Shown: positions 22,160-34,327 of the stretch, in pieces
How the letters are laid out: each line of letters opens with the position of its first letter
How positions within the stretch are numbered: the first letter of the stretch is position 1
Assembly: GCA_900491605.1 (NCBI GenBank)
Contig: UESW01004012.1
Coordinates: forward strand, 954,177-1,018,176
Reading direction: 5' to 3'
Length of the DNA: 64,000 bases
Source of the DNA: Calamus simplicifolius
Lineage: Eukaryota > Streptophyta > Magnoliopsida > Arecales > Arecaceae
Program-made: the position numbers and the translations under genes
The notes under the pieces: generated by a model
Told to the model about the DNA's origin: nothing
Database searches by the model: none
What the model saw: the letters and a program-made list of their open reading frames with translations, nothing else

Positions 22160-23250
22160 CTGGTAAACCATTAAAGAAGACAACGGTATAATTTTGCATT
22201 AGTCATTATAGTAATAGATTAATTCTTTTACACATCTAAGCGAAATAACAAATATTGTGCCTCTTTAATTATACCGATAAATCAAGGTCGGGTAGTGGCT
22301 ACGATCCTTGACGTGCTATCCAGGACCGAGGCCCAGTACCGGGGTCCGTTCAATCATTAGACTTTACAAGTAAGCAAGTGTCCTAAATGAATTCCACTTT
22401 CACTCCACTAGAACTTAGGTAAGGCCCTATCCCATTCAAGATTATTTTATGCGATATGTTATTCTGCTAGAAATTATCATCGATTATGTTGAAATTTTGG
22501 CAGTAATTCCTCATATGTTCTCCCAAATGTGTGGCTTATATGCCACACTAGGAGAACGTAGAAGGATATACAATTTGCCAGCTTAACTAACGATGATGAA
22601 TAGCAGACAAACATATCGCAAAAAATAATCTCAAACTGTCCACTAGGATAATTTGAGACTTTGCAAGACTAAGTCTTACAAAGTCTCAAACGGGTCTAAA
22701 GGTTATAGTGCTGTGAAAAATAGTATGAAAAATCAAAGAACGAACTTGACATAGCATGTAACTCAAATCACATTCAATATAAATTCTTTTAGTACTTGAT
22801 TCTGAGTTTACTAGCTATATCAAATTTAATATTCCTGCATTAAATTTAGAACGTTCTAAATGAGCTATATCATTTTTCGTCCATGATATCGAATTTATTT
22901 TGATTGGTTGGTTTAGAATTTGAGGAATTATATCAAATTATGGTTTGCTATATCAAATTTCTTTCAATTGAAGAACATGAATATTCTAAATTTTTTTCTA
23001 ATTTGCTAAGAAAATGATTGTGACAATATTTAAAAACTAAATATTTAAAATTTGCTAAGCTAAAATATAACAGGTAATAAAGAGATATAAAATCATTAAA
23101 AATTTAATCATCTAAACTATCAAAAATAAATAAATTGCATGATAAGCATTTTAATAATATATATCATGAACATTATTTCAAGAAATAAATAGATTTTAAA
23201 TTATGCATTACAAGATTCTGGATCACATACAAATTGTTATAATATTTCAT
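22160..23250 (-). other. Leader intron of the CACTA-1 transposase gene (AT-rich part)
   Basis: No coding signal. The sequence lies between the coding exon and the GC-rich leader. Its first 600 bp match the equivalent part of CACTA-2 (32345-33060), including GGTAAGGCCCTATCCCATTC and a TGTGGCTTATATGCCACACT-type hairpin. The remainder is AT-rich. Confidence 0.6.
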
Positions 23251-23926
23251 CTAAAATTGACTTCATAAACACCACCCCTATTTTTTTTTTTTAAATAACG
23301 ATGACCTAGCCACCGTGGCCTCAGGGGTGGGGGAAAAACCCCACCCCGACTTTCTTTTTTTTTAAAAAAAATGGTGGCGTGGCCAGGCCACCGCCGGCCA
23401 CGACGGCGGCAGTGGCCGTCATCTCCGACCACTGCCGCGCCGTGGCCTGGGACGACGGCCACGGCCGCCGACGTGGCCGTGGAGTCAGGGGTGGGGGAAA
23501 AACCCCACCCTGACATCCTTTTTTTTAAACGGTGGCCTGGCCACCGTAGCCAGGCCATCGCCGGTCACGGTGGCGGCCGTGGCCGTTGTCTCCACGGGGT
23601 GGCGAAAAAACCGCACCCTGACTTCCTTTTTAAAAAAAACGGTGGCCTGGCCACCGTGGCCGTCGTCTCCGACCACTGCCGCACCATGGCCTGAGACGAC
23701 GGCCATAGCCGCCACCGTGGCAGTGGAGTCAGGGGTGGGGGAAAAACCCTACCCCGACTTCTTTTTTTAACGGTGGCCTGGCCACGGTGGCCAGGCCACC
23801 GCCGGAGGGGAAAAAACCCCACGGTGGCCTGGCCACAGTGCGCCACGGTGGCCTGGCCACCGCCGGCCACGGTGGCAGCCATGGCCGGAAACGGGAGGGC
23901 GGGGAGAGGGGGAGGGTCCGGTGGGG
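23251..23926. repeat. GC-rich palindromic block of CACTA-1
   Basis: Several diverged copies of a roughly 120-bp unit contain GGTGGCCTGGCCACC, an odd-length perfect palindrome, with GTGGGGGAAAAACCC and poly-T/poly-A runs. It is very CpG-rich against an AT-rich surround. CACTA-2 has the related block at 54140-54640. The frames seen in it are Arg/Pro/Trp-rich repeat artefacts. It lies inside the transposase leader intron. Confidence 0.75.
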
Positions 23927-23932
23927 ACTCAC

Positions 23933-24090
23933 CTTGCGAACTCGGGGACGCCGCCGGGGGTGATGAGCGCCGGGGGGGGCGTCGCCGCCGGTAGGCTGCT
24001 TGCGCCGGGGGAGGGGGCGGAGGGAGCCGGAGGAGGGGATGGCGGCTAGGGTTTAGGGAGAGGAAGAAGAAGAGGCCGTGGGGGAGGGGG
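23933..24090 (-). other. CACTA-1 transposase leader exon (5' UTR)
   Basis: On the minus strand the sequence reads CTAAACCCTAGCCGCC followed by CT/GC-rich DNA, typical of a plant 5' untranslated region, and ends at GCAAG before a GTGAGT donor (23932-23927). A TATA motif lies just upstream. The exon would splice over about 1.8 kb to the coding exon at 22159. The matching structure in CACTA-2 supports it. Confidence 0.55.
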
Positions 24091-24107
24091 GGGTCGGGCG
24101 CGAGAGC

Positions 24108-24116
24108 ATATATATT
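24108..24116 (-). promoter_or_regulatory. TATA box of the CACTA-1 transposase gene
   Basis: AATATATAT on the minus strand, directly upstream of the GC-rich leader and at the inner edge of the subterminal repeats, as in other CACTA elements. Confidence 0.55.
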
Positions 24117-24970
24117 AGGGATTAGCGATGCATTGTTGCGTCGCTAATCCCTCGCTATTTTTTAAAAAAAATATAATAAGGCTTAGCGACGTAACATTGC
24201 GTCGCTAATCCGTCGCTAACAAATTTTTTTTATTTACTGAGAAAAATAGCGATGCCAATAATTGCGTCGCTATTTTGGCGGCAATATCCGGTGGGATATT
24301 TTTTTATTTTCTGGGAAAATGCATCACTAACGCGTTGCAATATTTTTATTTCATAATTAAATTTAAAAAAAATTAATTTCTCAAAAAATAATAGCGATGC
24401 ACGAAGTTACATCGCAATGTTTTATTTTTAATTTTTTTATAAAATTTATTTTTTTAAAACAATTGTGACGCAATACATGCGTCGCAACGTGAAAAATTAA
24501 TTTTTTTTAATTTTTTGGTTTATTATGTCTTTAATGCATCGCTATTTTAAAAAATTAATTTTTTTATTAATTTGCAATGCATTTAACTACATCACAATAT
24601 TTTTATTTCATAATTAAATTTCATAAAAATTAAATTCTCTAAAAATAATTGCAACGTAAAAAGTTACATCGTAATTTTTTATTTTTAATTTTTTTATAAA
24701 ATTTATTTTTAAAAAAATTTGCGATGCAATTACTGCATCGCTAAGTTAAAAATTAATTTTTTTAAATTTTTTGGTTTATTGCGTCATAATATTTAGTTAC
24801 TTCGCAATATTTTTATTTTATAATTAAATTTCATAAAAATTAAATTCTCTAAGAATAATTGCGATGCAAAAAGTTACATCGCAATGTTATATTTTTAATT
24901 TTTTTATAATTTTTTTTTAAACATTGCGACATAATTTACGTCGCAACGTTATAAATTAATTTTTTATAAC
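24117..24970. repeat. CACTA-1 right subterminal repeats, inner part
   Basis: Repeated TAGCGACGCA/TGCGTCGCTA words and decayed versions, in paired orientation and spaced by poly-A/T tracts of 20-40 bp. No gene is seen. Confidence 0.8.
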
Positions 24971-26245
24971 GATCCGACGGTTGCGATCAATCCAAGTCAT
25001 GATCCCGATCGGCGAGGATCAAACTCGGACCGTTGCGACCAATCCGATCGGCGACGATCCGATGGTTGCGATCGATCCAAGCCCTGATCATGATCGGCGA
25101 TGATTGATCTTGGACCGTTGCGATCGATCCGTTCGGCGACAATCTGACGGTTGCGATCGATCCAAGATGTGATCCCGATCGGTGAGGATCGATCTCAGAC
25201 CATTGCGATTGATCCGATCGGTGACGATCTGATGGTTGCGATCGATCCAAGCCCTAATCCCGATCGACGAGGATCAATCTCGGACTGTTGCGATCGATCC
25301 AATCGGCGATGATCCGACGGGTGCTATCGATCCAAGCCCTGATCTCGATCATCGACGATCGATCTCGGACCGTTGCGATCGATCCATTCGGCAATGATCC
25401 GATGGTTGCGATCGATCCAAGCCGTGATCCCGATCGGCGATGATCAATCTCAAACCGTTGCGATCGATCCAATCGGCGACGATCCAATGGTTGCAATCGA
25501 TCCAAGCCCTGATCCCGATCGGCGACGATCGATCTCGGACCGTTGCAATCAATCTGTTCGGCGATGATTTGACAGTTGCGATAAATCCAAGACATGATCC
25601 TGATCGGCGATGATCGATCTTAGACCATTGCTATCCATCCGATCAGCGACGATCCGACGGTTGCGATCGATCCAAGCCCTGATCTCGATCGGCAATGATT
25701 GATCTCGGACCGTTGCGATCGATCCATTCAGCAATGATCCGACGGTTGCGATCAATCCATGCCGTGATCCCGATCGGCAAGGATCGATCTCGGACCGTTG
25801 CGATCGATCCGAGCGGCGATGATCCGATGTTTGCGATCGATCCAAGCCCTGATCCCGATCGGTAAGGATCGATCTCGGACCGTTGCGATTGATCCGATTG
25901 GCGACGATTCGACGGTTGCGATCGATCCAAGCCCTGATCCCAATCGGCGACGATCGATCTCGGACCGTTGTGATCGATCCGTTCAGCGATGATCCGATGT
26001 TTGCAATCGATCCAAGACGTGATCCCGATCGGCAACGATCGATCTTGGACCATAGCTATCCATCCGATCGGCGATGATCCAACGGTTGTGATCGATCCAA
26101 GCCCTGATCGATCTTGGACCGTTGCGATCCATCCAATAGGCGACGATCCGACGGTTGCGATCGACCCAAGCTGTGATCCCGATCGGCGAGGATCAATCAC
26201 GGACCATTGCGATTGATCCGATCGGTGACGATCAGATGGTTGCAA
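24971..26245. repeat. 85-bp minisatellite in CACTA-1
   Basis: About 15 copies of an 85-bp unit starting GATCCGACGGTTGCGATCGA and containing CTGATCCCGATCGGCGA and GATCTCGGACCGTTGCGATC. Each unit is dense in GATC and CGATCG palindromes. Copies differ at 5-15 positions. Open frames on both strands (RDQGLDRSQPSDRRRSDRS-like) follow from the repeat and are not proposed as genes. CACTA-2 carries the same unit at 56150-58145. Confidence 0.93.
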
Positions 26246-26949
26246 TTTATTTATTTAATTTTTTGATTTATTGCGTCGCTAATGTGTCGCTATTTAACAT
26301 AATTATTTTTTAAAAAAATATTACGATGCACCGAAATCGTGGCAACATTTTTATTTCATAATTATTTTTAATTTTTTAAAAAATTTATTTTTTTAAAAAT
26401 ATTGTGACGCAATACTGGTGTCGCTAAATAAAAAAATATTTTATGAATTTTTTGTTTTATTGCGTCGCTATTTAATATAATTAATTTTTTTAAAAACATT
26501 GCAATGCACTGAATTGCGTTGTAATATTTTTATTTCATAATTTTATTTTATAAAAAATAATTTTATTTATAATAATTATGACGCAATGCCTGCGTCGCTA
26601 AATTAACAATTGATTTTTTAATTTTCTAATTTATTACGTCGCTATTGCATTGCTATATAACATAATTAATTTTTTTTAAAACTTTGCGACGCACTATGTT
26701 GCGTCACAATATTTTTATTTCATAATTATATTTTATAAAAATTAAATTTAAAAATATTGCGATGCATTACTTGCGTCGCTAAATTAAAATTAAAATTTTT
26801 ATGATTATCTGGTTTATTGAGTCGCGAATGCGTCGCTAACGGCGTCGTAATTTTTTGTTGTCGCGGCGGCATCGCAATGTGGTTGCAAATTAGCGACGCA
26901 ATGATGCGTCGCTAATTTTGCATCGCTATTTCAAGATTTTCTTGTAGTG
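26246..26949. repeat. CACTA-1 right subterminal repeats and terminal inverted repeat
   Basis: Further GCGACGCA/TGCGTCGC motifs, ending with a dense cluster at 26815-26930 and the terminal TTTTCTTGTAGTG. Confidence 0.88.
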
Positions 26950-26952
26950 TTA

Positions 26953-27473
26953 TTTCCTCTTTTGAAGTAGAGCTAAAGAGCTTGGTTTTCTAGAAGCGGG
27001 AGCATCAATTTCACTAGAAAGCTACTGAACAATTTATTTTTAATAATGTTTTGTTATAAACAATTGAATAAGGATGTTAAAAGGTATTAACTCAATCCAA
27101 GAGTTCTATCAAAATCTGGTATTTCATTTTTTATTCTATAAGATGAACAATTGCATAAAGTCTCTTGACTTTTATAGATGTCTTTCTATGCCGGTGACAA
27201 ATTAATTCTAAAGCTTCTCACTCTCATTTCCATCTTCTTCTTTTGGCATAGTACAATCTACTAATTCACTTCTTCCAATTAGAGTATGGTCCTTATATCA
27301 ATTTATAAATCTTATATAATTTTAAAATATACTTTAACTATAATCAAATTATTTACAAAATTCTGGAATGCAAATCCTATATAATTTGAAAAAAAAAACT
27401 CTAATAAAATCAAGTAACCTATAAAATTTTAAAATCCAAAACTCACATAATTAAAAAAAGGACTCTAAAGGCT
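26953..27473. other. Spacer between the two CACTA elements
   Basis: About 520 bp of AT-rich, non-CACTA sequence. It is the continuation of the DNA that flanked the LINE tail before CACTA-1 inserted. Minus-strand frames read as peptide-like stretches with many stops, so it may be older LINE sequence, but no motif is recognisable. Confidence 0.45.
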
Positions 27474-27476
27474 ACT

Positions 27477-28080
27477 CACTATAAGGGGAAAAATATTACG
27501 ACGCCCAAATGCGTCGCAATTGCGTCGCTAAACATGCTATTGCGACGCAATGACGGTGTCGCTCAGATGTCCGTCGCAATCTTCATTTGTCGCAATTGCG
27601 TCGCAATATTGCGAATCTCTGCAACTCAACAATGCGTCGCAATATTGTGACGCATCCAAATGCATCGCTAAATTTAAAACTAATTTTTAATATTTAAAAT
27701 TATTATTAAATATTACGACGCATTCAATTGCGTCGCAATATTGCGACATATTTAGTTGCGTCGTAATATTTAATAATAATATTTTTGATATAATAGCGAC
27801 GCAATTTGAGTCGCTAATGCGTCGCCAAGAAATTTTTTTTAAAATATTGCAACGCAAGGTCATTGCATCGTAATATTTAATAATAATATTTTAGATATAA
27901 TAGCGACGCAATTTGAGTCGCTAATGCGTTGCTATTAAATTTTTTGTAAAATTATTACGACGCCAGGTCATTGCGTCGCAATATTTAATAATAATATTTT
28001 AAAAATATTAGCGATGCAATTTTAGTCGCTAATGCATCGCTAATTAAATTTTTTTAAAAATATAAAATATTAAAAATTAA
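27477..28080. repeat. CACTA-2 left subterminal repeats
   Basis: TGCGTCGCAAT/ATTGCGACGCA words in pairs, with several near-identical blocks of about 100 bp (27800-28060) that each hold a GACGCAATTTGAGTCGCTAA-like segment. No gene to 28224. Confidence 0.85.
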
Positions 28081-28224
28081 AACGGTTAATACAATTTCAT
28101 TACATTTAAATATTGATAGAAACATTCTTCACTCATATTGATCCGAATAATAATCATTCAATTTTTAAAAATAATTAATATATTAAAATTTTGAAGTTTT
28201 CATGTACAACATATAAAAAGAAAA

Positions 28225-29765
28225 AAAATACATCAAGAATCTGAGCGATCACGTGGAGGCTGGAGACCCTGCGATAAGCGGCTAACCATATCCTGCAAAT
28301 GACGCATCTGATCTCGCACGTCTGCAAGCTCCTGATCTCGGCCTCGCATACGCTACTCAAACTCGTGCTCGACCTTCTGCCGAACCTCCTGATGAACATC
28401 CTGCCGAACCTCCTCCGCAATAGATCTCCGAATGTCGTCTAAACGCTCGGCAGGAATATCACCAGTAAATCGCGAGCTGAAGGCCTGATGGGAAAAATAT
28501 GAAGAAGCTCTAGTGCCCTGACCATAGACCCTACGGTCTCGCGGCTGGGCACCAACAGCCTCCAAAAACACATGCCGACTCTCCTCTGCTGAGAGTTCGA
28601 CGGGCGTCTCCCCATCAGTGGAGTCGACCTGCGATGCCTGGGAGCGAAGCTCCTTGACTCGTGTCTTTGAATTATAAAATCAACAAAAAATGAGTTAATA
28701 AATTTTTCGAAATAAAATTTTAGAAATTAAACAGATACTACATAAAGCTAATTTCTTACCGCAACCTTCCGTGATCGCGTGTCGACCCAGGAACCGTCCC
28801 TCCTGGTGTGTGTCGCCCTGAATAGACGAAACTCACCAGGATCTCCACCCTCCTGCTCAGACTATAACAATAAAAAAATTGATATTAATAGAAATATTTG
28901 TAAATAACTAAATTAGTAATTAAATTATTTATATTTTCTTACCATACGGCGTCTGTGCTCCTGAATCGAAATGGAGCCCAAAGTATGGCGGGAGAGATCC
29001 ATGCCAGGACCGCCCTTCTCGGATCGGCGGTTAATACTGGCTGATGCGGACCTCCTGCGCTAGCCATCGGACTGCCAGGCCTGCTGCCACTCTTGCCAAA
29101 TACCCTCTGGCATATGTGCAGGACACTGACCCGATGACCTCCAACGATGAAGCATATCGGAGTATCGGCGTCCTGTAAGAGCCTCCCATGCTGCCCTAAT
29201 GGCATCATGGCTGGCAGGGTCCCATGTAAACTTTTTCTGCATTAAAATAAATAGTTAGTTTCAGAATTTATTAAGATTAAGAAATTTTATATCAGTGATA
29301 AATTGTATTTAATAAGTTTACCTGAAACTCAAAAAAATAAAACTCCCTCGTGGCTGGAGATACGTGGCGCCAATCGTAGCCACTGGGATCTGCACGCATC
29401 TGAAATACGGCACTGATGTGGCTGGATACATGATGCTGCTCAATAAATCTATTAAAAAAATGCATGTTTATAAGTAATTAACTTAAAAACATAAATATAT
29501 ATTTTTAATTAGTATATACTTACAGCCCATGAACATCAAGTCGAAGTACGGTGCGGCCGATGGTGGAAGAACTCTCGGAGGTATGTGCCGATCGGCTGGA
29601 TGGTAATACCAATGCAGGATCACCGCCAACTGCTGGAGAGATCGAAGGCTGTGCAATGTGTGGAGATCCGAACTCTCCATCTCCAAAGCTCATGTGATCT
29701 GATGCAGCAAGACTACGTCCCTGCTCACTCCGTATGTCTTCGGTAGATCTATTTCTGCCCGTCAT
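28225..29765 (-). pseudogene. CACTA-2 TNPA-like gene (Transposase_24)
   Basis: The likely start is MTGRNRSTEDIRSEQGRSLA at 29765. The first block ends VLRLDVHGL (29520); an exon near 29400 matches the CACTA-1 counterpart; then QKKFTWDPASHDAIRAAWEA, MPEGIWQEWQQAWQ (29242-29060), a SINRRSEKGGPG/SISIQEHRRRM block in the next frame (to about 28940), a THTRRDGSWVDTRSRKVA block (about 28800) and FLEAVGAQPRDRRVYGQGTR with a charged coiled coil. A TGA after the WQSDG block, a frame change and a TAG within the coiled coil (near 28353) break it; past that stop the frame runs to about 28225 (MRHLQDMVSRLSQGLQPPRD). It should recognise subterminal repeats. Its N-terminus is intact where CACTA-1 has a fusion. 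Confidence 0.8.
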
Positions 29766-29869
29766 ACTGAAAATACTAAAGATTCATACAATTAAATTAC
29801 AATTAATGATTGACTATGTAAAAATTTACCACTTATAAAATAAAGTAAAATTTAAAAAAACCTCTATGT

Positions 29870-32350
29870 TTAATCGGTGTTATTTGTTTCGTGAAATGTT
29901 GGTTCAACATCCGATGCCGTATCGGACTGTGATTCAGTTTCATTATCATCGGAAGGAAACCGAACATTTGCATTCACAATTTCTTGGACATCACCATTTG
30001 GATCTCTAAGTGATGTTTCAGGAGCCCTTGTGTTGTCCTCAATTGCATGTATTTCCATCTCATCCTCTTGAAATGCAGGGCACTCGGCTGATTGACTTGA
30101 TGAACTCTACTCTAATAAGATTGTTGAACGTGGGACGATTTTAGAAACAGCCCACCAATCTCGCTTGTCATTGCGCAAACTTGGATATCCACAGTAAAAT
30201 ACTTGCTGAGCTTGGGATGCAAGGATGAATGGGTCATATTTCTACAATCTTCGTCGATGGTTCACTTCAACCAAATTGTAGTCGTTATGAACCCTTTTGC
30301 CCACAGGAACTATCGGATCGAACCAATCGCAACGAAACAATACGGTTCGTTTCATAGGCCAACCGGGATATTCAACTTCACGAAAAGCTATAGGCAATAA
30401 CCGTTGCATGAAAACATGACAGTCATGACTCTTCATGCCGAACAACTTGAGCTTATGCATGTCCAAATACCTACCGATATTTGAGGCATAACCATCTGGA
30501 AAATTTAACCCTCTAAGCCAGTTACATAAAACTTCTCGTGAATTTCTGTCAAGAGTGTAACAGGCTTTAGGATAGGTCCCGTCGGTACTCCTCCTCAAAT
30601 CACCACTTCTGCAATACTGATTAAGTTCTTCTCTTGACTTTGCAGTGTCTTTTATTTTTCCCGGGATGTTTAGCACCGTGTTAAATATGTTATCAAAAAA
30701 ATTTTTCTCGATATACATGACATCCAAGTTGTGCCGGATGAGATTTGTGCTCCAATAAGGCAAATCCCAAAATATACTCCGCTTCTTCCAGTTATGTTCT
30801 TTACATATACGGCCATTTATTCTATCTGCATCTGGTTCCCAAGCATACCTCAACCCCAAATGCTCTATAGTATCAAATATATCCATTCCGGACCTAATCG
30901 GTTCGGCGAATTTTGTGATTGCTTTGTTCTTCCAGAAGGCGATCAAGTTACGCCTGTAAGGATGATTTGGGGGCAAGAACTTCCTATGATTATCAAACCA
31001 TGACTGCCTACCACTCTTCTACAATGTAAATGCATCCGAATCATACATGCAATGAGGGCATGCCAGACGTCCAGCAGTGCTCCAACCAGACAACATTGCA
31101 TATGCTGAAAAGTCACTTATTGTCCACATCAAAGCAACTCTCATGATGAAATTCTGTTTCATAGAAATGTCGTAGGCTATGACTTCTGTTTCCCACAACA
31201 TTTTCAATTCGGCCACTAACGGTTGCAGGAAGACATCAATCTTTTCCTTTGGATTTGATGGTCCTGGAACCAAAACTGTCAAAAACATTGTAGTCTCTTT
31301 CATGGACTTCCATGGAGGAAGGTTATATACAGTTAGTATCACAGGCCAACATGAATACTGTTGCCCCGCTTGACCGAATGGTTGGAAGCCATCGGTACAA
31401 AGACCTAATCTAACATTCCTTATATCTTCAGCGAAATTAGGATGATTTTCATTGAAATGCTTCCAAGCTTTTGAATCTGATGATTGCCGCATTTCATCCT
31501 CTTTAGATTCATGTTCGGCATGCCATCTCATATCAGCAGTTGTAGCCTCAGATCTGTATAATCTTGCAGGCGTGGAGTCAGAGGAAAGTAATGCATCCTC
31601 TTATAAAGAACACTTTTCCTCCTACTTGTACTAGCTCCCCCTTCGCCATTTTTGTACCTCGATTGCCCACAAATCTTACACCATCTCAGCTCCGAGTCTT
31701 CACCCCAATATATTATACAATTGTTCATGCAACAATCGATCTTATTAACTGTTTGCTATAACATTATCATTTGGAAAAATTCCTTGATTAACCCAGCTAC
31801 AGAATTAAACGTCTTTTCTGATAATCGATGTTCTGCCTTAATATTCAGCAACCGAGCAGCCGTAGACAACTGTGAATGACCCTCACAACCAGGATACAAT
31901 TCTTGATTTGCAGCACGCAACATATCCTAAAATTGCTGTGCATCTGGATTTGGTTTTTCCATAAATGTATTCTGATTGAATTCATTACCCGATGCATTCA
32001 TCACCATTTCTTCATATGTGTTTAGATTCACAAATGGTTCATCAACGGAAATTGACACTTGTTGGCTTGTAACAACTGGTGGAATTTCCTCTGGTTCACC
32101 ATGACAGTACCAAACATCGTAATTAGGAACAAACCCCTTGTTACATAGATGCACCTTAACAGTTTTAACATCTCTGTAGGCTTTATTCTGACACCTGTGA
32201 TAGTTGCATGGGTACCTAATCCTAGGCCCATCCATTCATTCAGGTTGGCTACATGCAAATGTGATAAATTCTTCCAATCCATTCAGAAAATCTGGATTAA
32301 GCAAGCCATTTTTTATCCTTGCATACATCCATGAGCGAGCCTCGCTCATT
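29870..32350 (-). pseudogene. CACTA-2 TNP2-like transposase with internal deletion
   Basis: Blocks in order: the Transpos_assoc region near 32340-32230 (less intact than in CACTA-1), MDGPRIRYPCNYHRCQNKAY (32235) and the linker; IYWGEDSELRWCKICGQSRY (31728-31528); MRWHAEHE through RLGLCTDGFQPFGQAGQQYS and LACPHCMYD in one long frame (31531-31019); and SIFWDLPYWSTNLIRHNLDV with YIEKNFFDNIFN (30976-30242). In that last frame FMQRLLPIAFRE runs directly into VEYPGWPMKRTVLFRCDWFD, so the DUF4218 region present in CACTA-1 is missing (about 1.2 kb). The C-terminus ends HETNNTD (29870). Other stops occur near 31750 and 31928. The copy could not make a normal transposase. Confidence 0.85.
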
Positions 32351-33079
32351 TTTGACCGACTTATATAATTTCTGGTAAACTATTAAAGGAAACCACATTA
32401 TAAAACTATATTAGCATTACTAAATATATAACTAAATTATTTCTTTTACACAACTAAGGTTAATAACAATAATTTAAATAATTTATAACTAAACCAATTT
32501 TTTTTTAGACAACTAAGGTCCCTACCCTGCAAGGCCCAGCCACGGCTACGATCCTTGGCGTGCTAGCAAGGACTGAGGCACAGGTTCATTCCAGCCTAAT
32601 GCTACGGCTTGAGTTCGGGTCGGGCCGTAAGACGGTCCGTTTAATCATGAGACTTCATAAGCATTCAAGTGTCCTAAATTAATTCTACCTTCACTCCATG
32701 TCTAAAAGGTAAGGCCCTATCCCATTCAAGAATATTTTTTGTGATATGTTATTCTGCTATTAATTATCATCGATTGGTTATGTTAAAATTTCAGTAGCAT
32801 TTCCCCATATGTTCTCCTAAATGTGTGACATATATGCCACACTAGGAGAACGTATGAGCAAATACAAACCACAATCTCACCCAACAATGATTAATAGCAG
32901 ACTAACATATCATAAAAAATATTCTCAAACTATCCACCAGGATAATTTGAGAATTTGCAAGACTAAGACTTACAAATTCTCAAACGGGTCTAAAGGTTAT
33001 AGTGCTGTGATTAATAATATGGAAATCCGAAGACAATCGAACTTATGCTTGTTATTCTTAACTTCTTGTCAATTATACA
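32351..33079 (-). other. CACTA-2 transposase leader intron, cut by the gypsy derivative
   Basis: No gene. It aligns by eye with 22160-22770 of CACTA-1 (shared GGTAAGGCCCTATCCCATTC and the TGTGACATATATGCCACACT hairpin). It stops at 33079 where TGATGATGCCAAATC, the LTR edge, begins. CACTA sequence resumes at 54063. Confidence 0.65.
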
Positions 33080-33597
33080 TGATGATGCCAAATCACTGGC
33101 TTCGAGCGTGCAGTCGCCTCCTCCAGTGAGCTCCTCGCGCCTGCAAGAAAGTCCTGGGGGCCGGAGATTCCGGCGGGGACCCTCCGATGCTCAAGTCAGT
33201 GGTCTGGGCATCAGCCGTGAGCTTGAGGAAGCTCGAAAGAGAAAGAGAGAGATGGCTCCGAGAGAGAGATCTCTCGTTGTGAGCGTTAAGGGGTGTCATG
33301 AGCATGTTACCAGGTCAGGAGTCCCTCTTACCCATCTTATAGGCGCTTAAGAGTTTGTCTGGCCTGAGTGGTTGGAGCCTTGTAATGATGACCTTGATGG
33401 GTGAAGTGTCAGAGCTGACGTCTGTGAGGCATGGGGTTCAACCACTTTGTCAGAGAATTTAAGGTGATGGCAGCAATGGCAGAACTTGCCTTCTTTTTTG
33501 ATATGTCAAGTCCCATCAAGGTCGGTGGCTGCAACTGGTTGGTGGATCCTGTTCTACTGGAGAAGGGAAAGCAGGGGCCATCCTCCCCGGCTGGGAG

Positions 33598-34260
33598 GTG
33601 CCGGGGCCGCCTGGCTTGGACAGGCCGGGGCCGCCTGGAAGGTGCCGGGGCCGCCTGGCTGGGACAAGCCGGGGTCGGCTAGGAAGGTGCCGGGGCCGCC
33701 TGGCTGGGACAGGCCGGGGCCGGCTGGCAGGTGCCGGGGTCGCCTGGCTTGGACAGGCCGGGGCCGGCTGGAAGGTGCCAGGGCCGCCTGGCTTGGACAT
33801 ACCGGGGCCAGCCAGCAGGTGCCGGGGCCGCCTGGCTGGGACAGGCCGGGGTCGGTTGGAAGGTGCCGGGGCCGCCTGGCTGGGATAGGTCGGGGCCGGC
33901 TAGGAAGGTGCCGGGGCCGCCTGGCTGGGACAAGCTAGGGCCGGCTAGGAAGTTGCCAGGGTCACCTGGCTGGGACAGGCCGAGGCCGGCTGGCAGGTGC
34001 CGGGGCCGCCTGGCTTGGACATGCCGGGGCCGGTTGGAAGGTGCCGGGGCTGCCTGGCTGGGACAGGCTGGGGCTGGCTGGCAGGTACCGGGTCCGCCTG
34101 GCTTGGATAGGCCGGGGCCGGTTGGAAGGTGCCGGGGCCACCTGGCTTGGACAGGCTGGGGCCGGCTAGCATGTGCCGGGGCCGCCTGGCTGGGATAGGC
34201 CGGGGCCGGCTAGAAGGTGCCGGGGCTGCCTGGCTGGGACAGGCTGGGGCCGGCTGGAAG
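33598..34260. repeat. 44-bp array in LTR 1
   Basis: About 15 copies of a 44-45-bp unit, GTGCCGGGGCCGCCTGGCTG followed by GGACAGGCCGGGGCCGGCTG and GAAG. Extremely GC-rich. Open frames on both strands are by-products. Confidence 0.92.
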
Positions 34261-34327
34261 GTGCCGGGGCCGCCTTGAAGCCGTCGGCCGTTGGGGCTGT
34301 CGGCCTTTGGGGCCGTCGGCCTTGGAG

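Larger units (their letters stand above)
16291..26952 (-). mobile_element. CACTA-1: En/Spm-like DNA transposon
   Basis: The left end is CACTACAAGAAAATAAAAAT (from 16294) and the right end is the inverse TTTTCTTGTAGTG (to 26949). TTA at 16291-16293 and 26950-26952 is the 3-bp duplication typical of CACTA elements. The 10.66-kb element has subterminal GCGACGCA/TGCGTCGC palindromes at both ends, two minus-strand genes (TNP2-like transposase and a Transposase_24/TNPA-like protein), a GC-rich leader and an 85-bp minisatellite. Both genes carry frameshifts or stops, so it is probably not autonomous, though the ends are intact enough to be moved in trans. Confidence 0.95.

Noticed and set aside
23247..23994. 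Arg/Pro/Trp-rich frames in the GC block
   Set aside because: Many overlapping frames on both strands over palindromic repeats; the block is in a leader intron.
24971..26245. Frames rich in Asp/Arg/Ser within the 85-bp array, and a CRISPR-like look
   Set aside because: Units are contiguous with no unique spacers, and the genome is eukaryotic. Frames are open on both strands because of the GATC-rich repeat.
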